From Armillaria gallica (lineage: Eukaryota > Basidiomycota > Agaricomycetes > Agaricales > Physalacriaceae), in the NCBI GenBank assembly GCA_037576215.1, contig JBANDB010000015.1, positions 1,612,001 through 1,676,000 on the forward strand: a stretch of DNA of 64,000 nt, in the 5' to 3' direction. A program made the position numbers and the translations under genes. Each line of letters opens with the position of its first letter. Position 1 is the first letter of the stretch. Positions 45,480-57,249 of this stretch are shown here, in pieces. A model generated the notes under the pieces. It saw only the letters and a list, made by a program, of their open reading frames with translations. It was not told the DNA's origin and made no database searches.

Positions 45480-46330
45480 CACCTTTGTCCACCAGCTCCT
45501 TCAGACACAGGATCACCGACTGTCCTTGCACCTTTGCTCGTCTCACTCCCGTCGAGATTCTCGCCCAGCGAGGCGCTGACCTCCCCGGTGTCAAATCTGA
45601 CTCGCCTTGGAGGTATAAGGTTTTCAACCGAGGTCAATGTTGAGTTTCCGTCATGCCAATACAGCTGATGTTTGATGGCCATCGACACGGTGCCTCGACT
45701 CTGTTCATCACTTCCCTTTGCTCGCCCGATGTTCATACATGATGTCGGGGAAAAATCCCCCAAACGGCGTTGCTTTCTCGTGTCAAAAAGCCATCGTTGG
45801 AGCGCGAAATCTTGTGCTTGGAGAGCTATCCAGGAAGGAGAGTAGGAAGCGGCTTCTGGCTAAGGAGGGCTTTAGGACCTGGTGTTGTTCGAGGAACTGG
45901 CAGAACTTACCATCCTTGTCGCTGTCACCTCCATCACAGCCGTCTCCTTCAATCCCTCTAACCTTAACCCGGTGCTGATTATGCTTGCGGGACGGCAATA
46001 CGTAGTCCTAAAGGAAAAAGAGGCTTCGGCAACCTTACACACAGACGTCGACATCGCAGGCAACTCGAGGGTTGAACGCGTCACGCGTCAACGCCGGAGG
46101 AACCAGATGGCACCATAAAGTGCTCCCCAATGCTAGTGCTGATTGTAGAGATCGATATCTCTGGGGAGAGTGAACACTGTGAAGTGTTAGTGTGGAGCGA
46201 ACAGACTTACCCTCTCGCGTGTTTCCTTCCCATTCCGATACAATTCGCCTCTCATCACTGTCGAGAACAAGGAGGATATCTTGTCCTCCACAAAATGTGC
46301 AGTGCTCGTCGTTGTCTCGGTGCAAAATTT
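45480..46330 (-). other. Possible unknown gene on the minus strand
   Basis: Two frames read well: 46325-46035 (with C-T-F-C-G-G, a possible zinc pair) and 45763-45479 (soluble, Gly/Ser/Arg-rich). They are not clearly joined by splice sites. I recognise no family and find no paralog in the window. Confidence 0.2.
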
Positions 46331-46739
46331 GGTCCTTCCACTTGCAAGAACATCAGCGCGGGTTCGAGCTTGAAGAAATTAAGACAATAAGCCCAAGTAG
46401 GATAACGATTGGCTGGCGCTCGATTTTTGGTCTACATCTATTGAATGACTTGATCGTCGAGTCAGGTTTACGAGACGGTGTTGTCGATAGTAGTGGGGAC
46501 TGGGAAACGAACATGCCAGACCTTCGGACCGATTCTCCTTGGCAAGAAAATTGTCCTCTATCTCCAATACCAATCTCACCTGACACCAACTACCATGTGG
46601 TGCTATTTGATGAAGTTCAAAAATGTTCATTATTGATTATTGATACCCATCACAGGAGATCAAAATATGAAGTGCGCTATCATTGGCCGACTAGCTAGCT
46701 AACCCCAGATTCTTCCTAATTGCCTTCTCGCTGGCAGAA

Positions 46740-47170
46740 TCAGAGACGGAGCCTGAGAACATGCTTCGACGAGTCACGACACCCTATACCTACATAAGGC
46801 GCGAGCGTCTCGAAGTTGGGGACACCTCGGCTTGTTGCTACCAAAGTGGGATTGGCATCGCTGATCTTGAACCGACATATATGGGGCAAGATCTGCTCAT
46901 CGCAGTCGTAGCACCAATCTTTGGAGCCAGTTGTCAAAGTCGATGAGATTAATCCACATTGAACGTGAAGATACTGCGCATCTCATTGACGCCTCAAGGA
47001 ATGGCATAGTCAAACAGGACCTGTTCATATAGAAAGACAACAGGTGGATGCCACTGGATGGTGGGGATGATGAAATCGGAGGTCCCCGTGTTTGCATGGA
47101 TATGGTTGCAGCAATAGAGCGGCAAGGCATGGATAGACGCTCAGATACCATCCTCCGTGCCGTCCACACG
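46740..47170 (-). pseudogene. Block B remnant of the leucine-rich gene region
   Basis: Matches 8800-8965 of block A in DNA, in the same orientation. The frames are short and broken (47169-46897 and 46937-46740). The leucine-rich body seen in block A at 7600-8310 was not found here. Confidence 0.35.
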
Positions 47171-48985
47171 TTACCGTAAGATGCGCCGGAATTCCCGTGT
47201 GCAGACGAACGTGTCTTGCACCGCGCGTCTACTTCACATATTCATTCAATCACTAAGCGCTCGAGTCTTGGGAGAGTGGACTAAGATCCCGCTGGCGAAA
47301 CTGGCGCGCGCTTGATCAATGGCAAGGCCGTTACCGTGACTATGAGATCGTAAGAAAAGTGACGTGCACTTTGAGTTGTCCTGGGCACAGTTCAGCAAGC
47401 TAAGAAATCAGCTACGCGCATGGGTTCTGAGGGAGCAATTTAACGTAGTCGCTAGTCGAAGACGTCAAAGTGACATACCTCTGAGAATCATCCTTTTCTT
47501 CTTCTTCGTGATGGTATCCTTGGCTGGGAGACGTATCTGCTGCTTGACTTGGATACAGGAAAGACACCGCCAAGCCAAACCATCCAGGTCTTCAATCAAC
47601 GTTCGAATATGGAGATGCTACAAGTAGACCAGCAAACGAAGCCGTGGTAAGGCCGAACCTAAACATCATCTGGCAAATGGAATTATCAATCTGTTTGATC
47701 CATGGTGGACGGTGCTGCCTATAGAGCTGATTAGATGATTCAAGGCATCCACCTGATCGGCTAACGTATCCTCAGTGCATTCTCATCACTAAAGTATGGA
47801 CCCCGACTTCGTGAATCCTCCTCTTCCGCAGCATCGTTCACTTCATCGAGTCTCAACGTCGCCCTGGTATGTGATATCTCATCGTCGAGGCTTCAAGTTC
47901 CAGATGCATCCTAGACTCTAGTCGTGCATACACCCAACTTGAAGCATCTCACGATGATCAGCCTTGCTGATACTGCAGCATGTCGCCTAAATCCTCGTAA
48001 TCCTCGGAGATTCTCCTCCGAGCCCTGACGAACCCTTCGGGTCAGCATCCATGGACCATCCTTCCCGCGCTCAGTTCCAGTACACATTGAAGACGACAAG
48101 TCCACAGCTCAGCGTGAGCCTGAGGTGCAGCCTTCCCACATCGAAACCATGGTAGACCTCATAGAATGAGATCTGCTAGGGTCCATAAGATCTCCCGTGG
48201 TTTCAAGGTGATGGATCCATGACAAGATGTAGCGGCTGGGCAGGATTTGGGACGTCGTGGGGTTCAGTGAATGTGGGGTGGGTTCCTTCCCTAGAAACTC
48301 ATCCGTGATTTTTCGCTTGCAACATCGAGAGTTGTAAAGTCCCAGGAGGAAAAGCAAGGGGTGACTTTGCATGCGGAGGATATCGAGGGCCGTAACTTCC
48401 TACTCCCCAGGAGTATAAGCAAAGGGCGACGGGTCAATTTGCGATAAACACATTGTAATGGAGTCCAGAGGTGCCAGCGATTTTGGCTTGTCTCCATCTC
48501 GTTACCGTTGTGGCAAAGATAGAATCCACCACCTGACCAGGATGGTGACGTGGTGGATCTTCCATAGGTCAAGTTGTGATGCTAGAGTGTCTGCGGTGGT
48601 CATACATTGCTATCCCGTGAAGCCGGATATCGACCTTCGTGCCAACGAACAGAGCTGCTAGTTTGAGGTACAGGATCTCGCGGCCGTGCGGTCTGTGATG
48701 ATCTGGTCACCAAAGGGGCGGCTGGCATTGGGTGTGCGAGTGGTAACAATGCTTAGGGAGCCAAGAGGATGAAGGAGAGATGACGCCGTTCAGAGCATCC
48801 GGAAGAGGTTCCCTGCCACGTGGTGGTGGCACTCTTCCACCGCGACCAATGCATCAATGGAACTGGCACGTCCTCCCCCTAGTGCGCATCTGACACGACA
48901 TGCAGGACTTTTTACTCAAGTGAACCATGCATGGGCTACGCTGGGTTTCAGTCCAGAGGTACGATAATCCGCCCATTTTCTGTGC
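47171..48985. other. Block B intergenic stretch before kinase copy B
   Basis: 47770-47940 and 48660-48960 match block A (9050-9200 and 9830-10060). In between, small open frames occur but none is conserved or recognisable. Confidence 0.35.
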
Positions 48986-48989
48986 ACTC

Positions 48990-50145
48990 GTCTTAAATAA
49001 ATTGTAACATTTCAGCGGCGACGAACTGTATTTACCCGGATCGACTCTCCACCTCCCAGCCCAAGCCCAAGGGTACAACACTTTCGAACCTCTCGCAGCC
49101 ACGTCGGTAGTCAAACGCTCCAAACCTTTCACATCTGCCACGGTCCTATGAGTTCAGCGATGCTCTGACCACAATCCTCAAGCTAGCGGCTCGGGTATCC
49201 CAGCAACGAGGGGACAAGTTGGACACGGTGCCGTGGACATCTTCCATCGATGGCCACCTACGACGCGCTGCCCGTGATATCCAAGCAGGTACCATTCCAG
49301 ACTGGTTCAAGGCCATAAACGATTTCGACAACCGATGTGACACTGAACTTTGGGAGGATTGGATGTGGGAGGTCTTGGCTTGGTTTGGGGAGAAGGGGTT
49401 GTATGACACGGAGCTTGCTACGTATCAGCTTTTGCGTCCTCTGCAAGGCCGGTATATTCCCCGTTTTTTTGGTGTCGTTCATCTTTGCATCACCTCTGAG
49501 TCTACTCTTCATCCCATCACCGGCATCGTCCAAGGACTCGTTCGTGAATATATTCTTGGCGTCAGCATGGAGAAGCTCAAATCGTGTATCGACGTCTCAG
49601 AACAAGAGGCCACGGGGATATCCAGCGACGTGATGGCAGGGCTCTGTACCATCGAGGCGGAGAACTTGCTGCACAATGGCATCGACACCAGGAACACCGT
49701 TCTACGGGGAAGGGATCGGTCCACCGTCATCATTGACTTCGACGCTTAGAACTAGCGATGAAGATTGGAGAACGAGGTCCGGATATGCTTTACATGAGGT
49801 GGATCCCGAGAATGGATGCTGGAAGAGGATGGTGACACCATACGAGATGTCGGACTGGCACTACAATTAGCCATTGGTGACGAATACGTGGAGAGTATGC
49901 CTGAGGATTTTCATCAAGCGACGTTCGAGAGTGGTGGGGGTGGCATGGCCGGGGCGAGAGAGAAGGTGTATCAGTGGAGTATAAGAGCAGGTGTTCATTA
50001 CAGGCATCGGTATGACTACGAGTATTCATCGTGCAAATCTCCCAACGTGACGACCACCATTCGAGAGGAATATCGACCCGGTTTTAGATGCCGATGTATG
50101 ACATGGCGCTCTGTATATCATTACACATCACTAAAACAGAGTTAG
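48990..50145 (+). pseudogene. Kinase-like gene, copy B
   Basis: The best open frame is 49219-49749 (176 residues): D-T-V-P-W-T-S-S-I-D-G-H-L, L-W-E-D-W-M-W-E-V-L-A-W-F-G, Y-Q-L-L-R-P-L-Q-G-R-Y-I-P, then L-H-N-G-I-D-T-R-N (catalytic Asp of H-N-D replaced by Gly in the frame shown) and V-I-I-D-F-D. A deletion just after D-F removes the glycine and shifts to a stop. The expected C-terminal motif (V-E-S-M-P-E-D-F...R-E-K-V-Y-Q-W) follows in another frame at 49886-50000. So it is a pseudokinase remnant or a plain pseudogene. Confidence 0.55.
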
Positions 50146-50299
50146 TGCTTGTAATGAATACCGCAGCTAACCATCTTCCTAGTCAACACTGCTAGCACGT
50201 CCGATCTTGAACCTGCTGTGTTCTTCATGTTTGAAAGGGCTGCTGGCATTTCTTCAATTATTTCCCTCAGCATTTGGACGCAAGCCAAGATTGATCACA

Positions 50300-51049
50300 G
50301 CTGTAGCACCTCCCTCGTAAATGGGAGCAGATTCCTCAAGTTAAACAGAAGCAGTATCCTGGCCGATTGCCGAAGTCGAGTCTTTGTTTTCGACTTTCAC
50401 TTCCTCTGTACCACTAGCATTTCGGGGTAGGGATTTGGCTATAACAGCTGGGTCGACTTCTGGTTTGAACTCAAGCCCCCATTTTGCTTGTTTCTTTCCC
50501 TCCTTCCTCCTCTTTTATTCTTACTCTCGACTCGTTGCTAGGCGTCAAGGCCAGGAATCGCTAGAATGAGTGGACCGTGGTGTTTGTTGATTCTCGTCAC
50601 ACCCACAGCGTGGATTTGAAGCACCATCGAAGTCTTTCGATACCTGCGCCTTCTTTTCTACATGCTTACCTTGCGCTTTGAACATTCGACGACCTGAGTC
50701 CTTTTCGCTATTAAACCTATTAAAGGTGCATAGTCACAATTTTGGAATTGAATAGCTTGCTCACAGGCACGACGACATGATCCTTAGAGTCGACGCAGAG
50801 GATATATGGCAACGATCGAGCTCGGTATCTGGGCAGATTAGCGAGGAGATGATTGGACTCGAGGTAAGGACTTGTCGTCTCTTGTTGGTTTTGGGGGCTA
50901 ACTCTGCTTTTAAAGGCGGCAAAGATCTCGTGGGAAGATGTGGTGTTCAATAATGAGCAGCGGTAGGCTGATTTACTCTAATTTTCTTACGCTAGCTAAG
51001 TGTCAATGCAGAATACATGTCTCTGCTTGATGCGACCACCTAGGACTAG
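50300..51049 (+). other. Upstream part of gene X, block B
   Basis: Colinear with 11570-12290 of block A, including an exon-like piece R-V-D-A-E-D-I-W-Q-R ending S-E-E-M-I-G-L-E at a GTAAGG donor (about 50782-50863). The family is unknown. Confidence 0.35.
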
Positions 51050-51362
51050 AGAAAACCAAGGGTACGGCGGGTTTTGCCGGGTACCAGACCCTTACTCATA
51101 GGGTATGGGTACGGGTTGCCATTGCTGGATGGTGGCTGTACCCGTGCCATGATCCCGGGCCTTTGCGCGCTTATTTTGAGTAGAGATCAACTGTCAACGG
51201 TAGCTTAGATCAAAATAAATCATTTTCGATGCAATCAAAAAAAGTGTGACTCCGCCATGACTCCGACCCGGCCCGATACCCATGCGGGTCCCGGGTATGG
51301 GTCAGCCGGGTATGGGTCCGGGTCGGCTTCATGGCACCCATGGGTTACCCGTGGTGATCCCT
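51050..51362. mobile_element. 313-bp MITE-like insertion with GGGTA-rich ends
   Basis: Flanked by a perfect 12-base direct repeat ACCTAGGACTAG (51038-51049 and 51363-51374). The ends are imperfect inverted repeats rich in GGGTACGG/CCCGTACC words, and the centre is AT-rich. Block A has no such insert at the matching site (about 12297-12330), so it arrived in block B after the duplication or was never in block A. The size of the direct repeat is nearest to Mutator-type elements (usually 8-11 bases). Confidence 0.75.
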
Positions 51363-51635
51363 ACCTAGGACTAGTACCAGCTGTTTGAGCACGGAGAAAA
51401 CATAAACACATGGATCAATTTGCATGATCATGACGATGGTGAGCTTTTTTCTCTTCGCCTGAGACGACCTGAAGTTTGTGTTAGACTTAGACGCATCCTT
51501 TTCTGGCAGGGCTTGAACAAAAGTTAGGATACGTTCACTGCGTACAGATAGAGGAATCGAAAGTGCGTTTACAATATTATGCATTCCTCATCAACCTAAC
51601 TATATGCAGTGTAGTTAGTGCACAGATCTGCACCC

Positions 51636-51881
51636 ATGGCGAGTTTGTTCGGAAAAACTCCCAAGACTCCCCTCCACCCAAATGCACATCCATGGAGCAA
51701 GCCAAAGCTTCTGCCACGATCCCCACTGACTGTACCATCCTTCATGTCACCGTGCCAGGCATCTTTCTTACCTGGCGGTCTGATGAGGGACGTCATGCTC
51801 GAGTCGGCACTCTTGCAAACAGGGAATGATGTTCGATGGCAGAGGGGAGGAAGGAAGGGAATGACAGAGATGCCCTCTTGA
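51636..51881 (+). CDS. Unknown gene X, last exon, block B
   Basis: Reads M-A-S-L-F-G-K-T-P-K-T-P-L-H-P and a Ser/Pro-rich stretch, then M-R-D-V-M-L-E-S-A-L-L. Block A keeps the same frame but with ACG in place of ATG. Conservation of the reading frame over about 80 codons in both blocks suggests real coding sequence, probably the end of a larger spliced gene. Confidence 0.35.
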   Translation: MASLFGKTPKTPLHPNAHPWSKPKLLPRSPLTVPSFMSPCQASFLPGGLMRDVMLESALLQTGNDVRWQRGGRKGMTEMPS

Positions 51882-52129
51882 GCGAGTGAAGAGTGGAGGA
51901 GGGGAATGATAGGGTCGGGAGGGTTGTCATGAACATTCTAATTATTCGCACGGAGAATGGGAGGGCCTGGACGAATAGATGGGAGACAGCTTTTTTAAAA
52001 ATTTTAGCGAGAGAGGGTGTTGGGTGCAGACTGTGATTTTCATTGTTAATTCGTGTCTTTGATCCTAGTTCCACAAATTACCATGATGGAAGAGACCGTG
52101 ACATTAAAATAACTTGTTGATATCTATAT

Positions 52130-55100
52130 TTACAAGTAGTTTTTAAAGGATGACAGAAGAATAAACTGAACACTGATAGCAATGAATATGATAATGAGAG
52201 CCCGTGCACTAATATCATACCGCACAATAGAAACAATATCCGTCTTGGTCGGGGCCTCGCCAGCCTGCACTTCCTTAGTGATGCTTCCCATGGCCACGTC
52301 AGTACCGCATGGTGCAGAGTCATGCTCTTGACTCAATATCGGACCCATATTGTCCGATATGACTGACGTGGGCCCCGAGGACTGGGACTGAGATGTTGTA
52401 CCATTTAACATCCATTCTGTTGCATGTCTCTCAGTAAAATACCTGCTGTGTACCAAGACCTACTCACCTCCCATAGAAGGGTCAAGGATTTCAAGGAGTG
52501 GTCACCCGAAATACTCGCATACATCGGTGCCGTCGCACGTGGGATCGAATCCGTGCTCAGCATTTAACTCGGGTATGGTTGAGCGTACCATGTCCTTCAG
52601 GAGGTCCAACCACTCTGTCAGCGACTCGTAGCCTTCGACTTTGACAGTAAAAATATCTTCCTCCTCCAACGAATCCATGCCACAAACTCGGGAACAAGAT
52701 ACGGTGGGCAAGGATTTAATTGTATTGGTATCATAGTCAATGATGGGGGCAGTTATCGACAATGAGAGCGCGCAATGGTACTGGTCCTTTGCGTTGCAGA
52801 TATGACAGAAATTGTTGACCTCCCCCTCCTTTGGGGAAAGTAGAATGTCAAAGTACACATCTAAGTGTGTACAGTGCAGTCAGCAGTTGTTTCAAGCTGA
52901 ACCAGATGCCCACCTTCAACAATATATGCTTCCAAATCGCTAGCATAACCCTTAGAGCGAAAACATGAGTCTAGCTTGGAAGTCTGTGCAATCCGTGATT
53001 TTGCAATCTCATCAGAATCTTCCGAACACGTATGGATGCTAATCTTAAAGTTTCTGATAACATTGTCCCATGAAAGCCCGATGGACACCGACCCACTGAC
53101 AATCAACAATTAGCAGCACCAAACATTGATCGACTGAATGACAAAACTGTCAAACGATGGATTAATGACTGCCCTCAATGGCCCTTTTCTCAAGGAAATA
53201 TCCCACTTCCACCCGCGCGGTGAGGGCTGGGCTCTCCCAACTAAAACTCGGCGTTGACCCTGCCGAGAATAGACTATACTGCCCGGCGCATATAAGGCCT
53301 CTTCGCACAGGGACCCGAAGAAAGGATCATCTAGCTGGTATTGTGGGGGTTGGAGTCGGTGCCGGTCGAAGGTTTGCGTCCACGCTTTCTCATTGATTCC
53401 AGCATGCAGATGACAAAAGGCAATAGGTTCGTAACGATATTGTAAATCACCCTTCCGCAAACTTGGCGATGACTTCCATCTGCTGACTTGACTGTGAAGT
53501 GGCTTGGCTGATCGGTGATCCGGCATATCCCAGCAGAGGCTATATTTGCCATGTTCTGTATAGAAGAATTGGAACGGGCCCAGGAAGTAATTAGTATAGC
53601 AAAATGGGTCTCCAAACATGACTTTCCCATATTTGTTGACATAGGGTTGTCCTTCCATGTCGTCCTTCAAAACGATTATTACGCAAAGAAAATCATTCAT
53701 GATTCACTGACCGGGCCGAAAACGTGGTAAAGTCCAAGACCTGAATATCTATGGCTTTCCATCGGTAAAATCTCCGAGACCGACTGTAGGAATGGGTATT
53801 GACCTTTGGCCAAGGGTAACTCTTGTCAGACGTACCTGTAGATCTTGATACTGAATGATGATACACCGGGAGGTCAGCCGCTTTACTCAAAAACACGGAG
53901 AATAGCCTTTACCAATTCAGAAAAGAACTGTGTGAACCGCGTCGCAGACAAGCCACGGAGATAACAGTTGTAAGGGACTTGTGTTGTGCCTGCCCACAGG
54001 AATTAACGGCAGAGGACAGATGGAAGGAGCAACACCTTACCATGAAGAAGAAATATGATCGCAGGAAGATCAGGTGATCTGCATACACCAAAGATTTGAG
54101 GAAGGTTTGGGTGCCTATTGTCGAGAAGGGTGCGCTTCAGTCAGCTACACAGAGATGGAAAGCCGAACCTTTGTTTCATAAAAAAATCGAGGGCCTGATC
54201 AAGTTGCTAGAATAGAGAGCATGTGAACCTTGCCAACGACACAAGGCAGGATACACTCACCTCCATTGCGTTCTCTCTGTTATCGCCAGAAGTTTGATAT
54301 TTGCGAATGACTTTCCGTGTATCACTGTTCTCAATGGTGCAATAACTGTCTTGGTATCTAACGGTACGGTACTTCCTCAATGAACGAGTCACTGGTGCGA
54401 TTATATGGATGTCGCCTGGAATGATATCCCATATCTGTAAATGTTGAATGACAGGAGTGGAATGATTGAAAATTATATACCGAGCCCTTATAAAGACCCC
54501 GTTGTCGTAGACTTGCCGAAAGATTTTGCATGTTCTCACTCTGCCGAACACCCAAGGTGCGTATTTCTTCGATATTGTCCTTGATGGTTGTGATATTCCT
54601 CTCCGATGCCACCATGGAACCTGTCAGAATATTGAATCCCGTGGTGATATCGCCACGGACATCGGAAAGAGTTAGGTGTGTCATGGTCGCTGTACGGATC
54701 TGCAGCCCATTCAAGAGTGGACGATGATGATGATAGGAAGCCACCTACTAGGAAGTCTTCCTTAGCCGCCTGTACCCGTTGTCTGTAAGCACTGATGTCC
54801 TCCGAGATCTTCTTGGCCTTCAAAAGATGCCGGATCCCGCTTGGTTTGCCTTCCTTGTTTAACTTTGAAACTAAATCGTTCAGGTATCTGAGAACCGAAG
54901 GCTTGTAGGAGGCATAGATAGATAATGTGGGTCAACTCATGTCTGAAAATCGAGACAGATATCTTTAAAACACGAGGCGCTAGTCGGCCCATGGTCAATG
55001 ACAGTGTCCCTTATGACAGCCAGTGTAGTGACGATGCTCTCGGTCAATTCTTGCAGATCTTGTCTATTCTTTGCGGCGCTCTGCAGGTCTCATTAGTGTG

Positions 55101-55250
55101 GAGACGAAGGGAAAAATAAAGACATACCTCCATAGCTTCGAGGACGACTATCACGCACTGAGCAGCACTCTTGATAAAAGGAAATGGAGCCATCTCGCCT
55201 ACTGCAGCAGTGAGCTTTGCGATCTTGAGACATGCGTCGATACCAGACAT
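52130..55250 (-). CDS. MLKL-like helical domain, pseudokinase and TM-tail protein, copy B
   Basis: Start ATG at 55250; exon 1 ends at 55128 with a GTATGT donor. The N-terminal helical domain reads I-A-K-L-T-A-A-V-G-E-M-A-P-F-P-F, followed by L-Q-E-L-T-E-S-I-V-T-T-L and C-F-K-D-I-C. The next exon (about 54895-54753) has L-K-A-K-K-I-S-E-D-I and keeps CGG where block A has TGA. Then come the G-D-I-H-I-I-A-P-V kinase-like N-lobe (54551-54207), exons 53700-53110, 53109-52861 and 52858-52502, and a last exon with a hydrophobic tail, I-I-I-F-I-A-I-S-V-Q-F-I-L-L (about 52195-52150). The tail suggests membrane anchoring at the C-terminus. The donor after exon 2 reads ATGAGT as in copy A, so normal splicing is doubtful there. 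Confidence 0.55.
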
Positions 55251-56630
55251 GGTGGTGGGGCGAGAGAACGTACAGATAAGCGCTACACCGCGTATGCACA
55301 ACTTTATATACCGTCGCGGCACCAATACACGACAGATGATTGAGGCTGTTGTAAGAATTCATGAGAACGGTACGAGTCTTCTCATTGCACAGGAACATGG
55401 CGGAGATGATATATGCCATCATTCGAATGCTGCTGCTGTAGGCAAGGCGATGTCATCCACCAGTTTTCATGGCTCAATCGGTGCCAGAAGGATAAGCACC
55501 TGGTATTGCGTGACTCGAGTCTGCCTACAAGAATTTCCAATCTTCCACACCGTCCATGGAAATCCCCGACAGCACCATATCATCCTCGGATCTAGTTTCT
55601 TTGAGTCTCGTCAATAGGCAATCTCCTTTTGGTCGTCCTGGTCCTGCTATATGACTTGGCACGCTCATCAATTAAATGTGTTTCTGTGTTCGATGCCATG
55701 ATGTCCGAATATAGTTCAGCGTCGCATGTTAATTCTTCGCTTTGACTTTGAGACGGCAATCGCAAGATATACAGCTCGTCTGTTGCAGATGAATCGTGAT
55801 ACAAATAGGATCAGCCCGTGTTTACAAATGTCTAGACGCGGTGGGCATCAGCAAAGAATACAGCTCGAGCAGTGTTTACTCATATGTGATGCTTCTCAGC
55901 TACTTGGCCTGGGAACAAGCGGCCAGGTATCAACCCTCTCTACGCGTATGACATTCTGAGCTGGCGTCTGCTGAATCCTGATCTGAAGTTCTGGAAGCTG
56001 TACAATAGGACCTCTTTCAAAACTATACCGGGTCCCAGAAAATCAATGTATTGAAGTACGCGATTCTCTTTAGCCGGATTCCTGGAGCTGTAAATGGACC
56101 TTATCAAAAAAAGATTTGGAACACGAACCTTGATAGAAATCTGCTGTAGAAAACAGCTGGAAGACAACAAAACCAATCCGCCATCAACGGCATATACTCA
56201 GGTCCGGATACCGTCTTCAAGAAAAGAGAAATGTTCTCCGGTGGTCCGGGAACATTTGTGCGCGAGAATGCGAGTTTCTTCGGAAGTTTTAGGTCCTTCG
56301 GGGTACCGGAAGTGGCGGTGTGAAGGGAAATATAGAACAATTCTTCGGAGATTCTGAGAGTCGTCGTAACACCTCCTTCGTAAATGGGAGTAGATGGCTG
56401 AAGTTACTGTCGATTAGCAGTCGTTGAAACAGAAGCGGCATCCGGACCGATTGCCGAAGTCGCGCCTCTTTGAGTTCACTTTTCCTTTCCACCACGACGA
56501 TTGCTGAGAAGAGGCGATGTCATTCAAGTTGTCTCTTCGAGACAGAGAACGTATGCGATAGAATGTATGTTATAAGTTGGACTGTTAGATGGATACTCTG
56601 TACGTGTATTGCAACTGGATCGGTGATGTC
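55251..56630. other. Block B flank of the MLKL-like gene
   Basis: Matches 43750-44800. It holds several short frames, none conserved with block A. The intact MLKL-like start codon at 55250 keeps this native upstream region, unlike copy A. Confidence 0.4.
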
Positions 56631-56739
56631 ATTCAGTAAAATCTGCAATCGAGCCCGAACCAACTCCTCTGCAAGTAATGAAACAGTACGACACATCCAC
56701 TCCCAACAGGTTCGTTGTCGGAATTGTTGATCGGCTCGT

Positions 56740-56955
56740 GCTAGTTACGAATGACCCCCATGTCTTGGTAGTTCGTAATCTCTTCACGTTGATGGAAGAT
56801 GTCCATCGCACGGTATCCACGCCTTTGTTGCTGCCCCGATACCCCGGATCTGCAAGCTTGAGGACAACTTTCTCGTCGCCTGAGTGTCTCTGAATTAGTA
56901 CGATGGTGCCAACAGTGATGGGTTCGAGGTGTTCGATCTTGGACACGTCCGGATG
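56740..56955 (-). pseudogene. Kinase-like gene fragment, copy D
   Basis: The frame reads E-P-I-T-V-G-T-I-V-L-I-Q-R-H-S-G-D-E-K-V-V-L-K-L-A-D, the N-lobe of the same family as copies A-C (T-S-A-V-M-L-L...K-T-I-L-K-L in copy C), including the lysine that would bind ATP. It then reads D-T-V-R-W-T-S-S-I-N and loses similarity. No later parts of the kinase follow. Confidence 0.5.
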
Positions 56956-57249
56956 GTAGTGTCTCAGAAAGTAGTCTCTTCCGTTGCGGTGAGGTTTGGA
57001 AACATCGGGGTATGCTGGTTATATAGTAATGGATTGACACGAGCTTTGCCGTGCTTGCATCAAAAATGCGAAGGAGAGGAATGGCAGTGATGGCCGCCGT
57101 GGTAGTGATTTGTGTCTTCATTTTTGGACCCAGATGGTATGCAAGATAGTCGGCACATCAGATGCGTTGCAAGCGACGTCGACCATTGATATGCAGACAG
57201 ACCCCAAAGATGGTCGCGTCGTTTTGGGATGGATCATAGGACAGTCATG

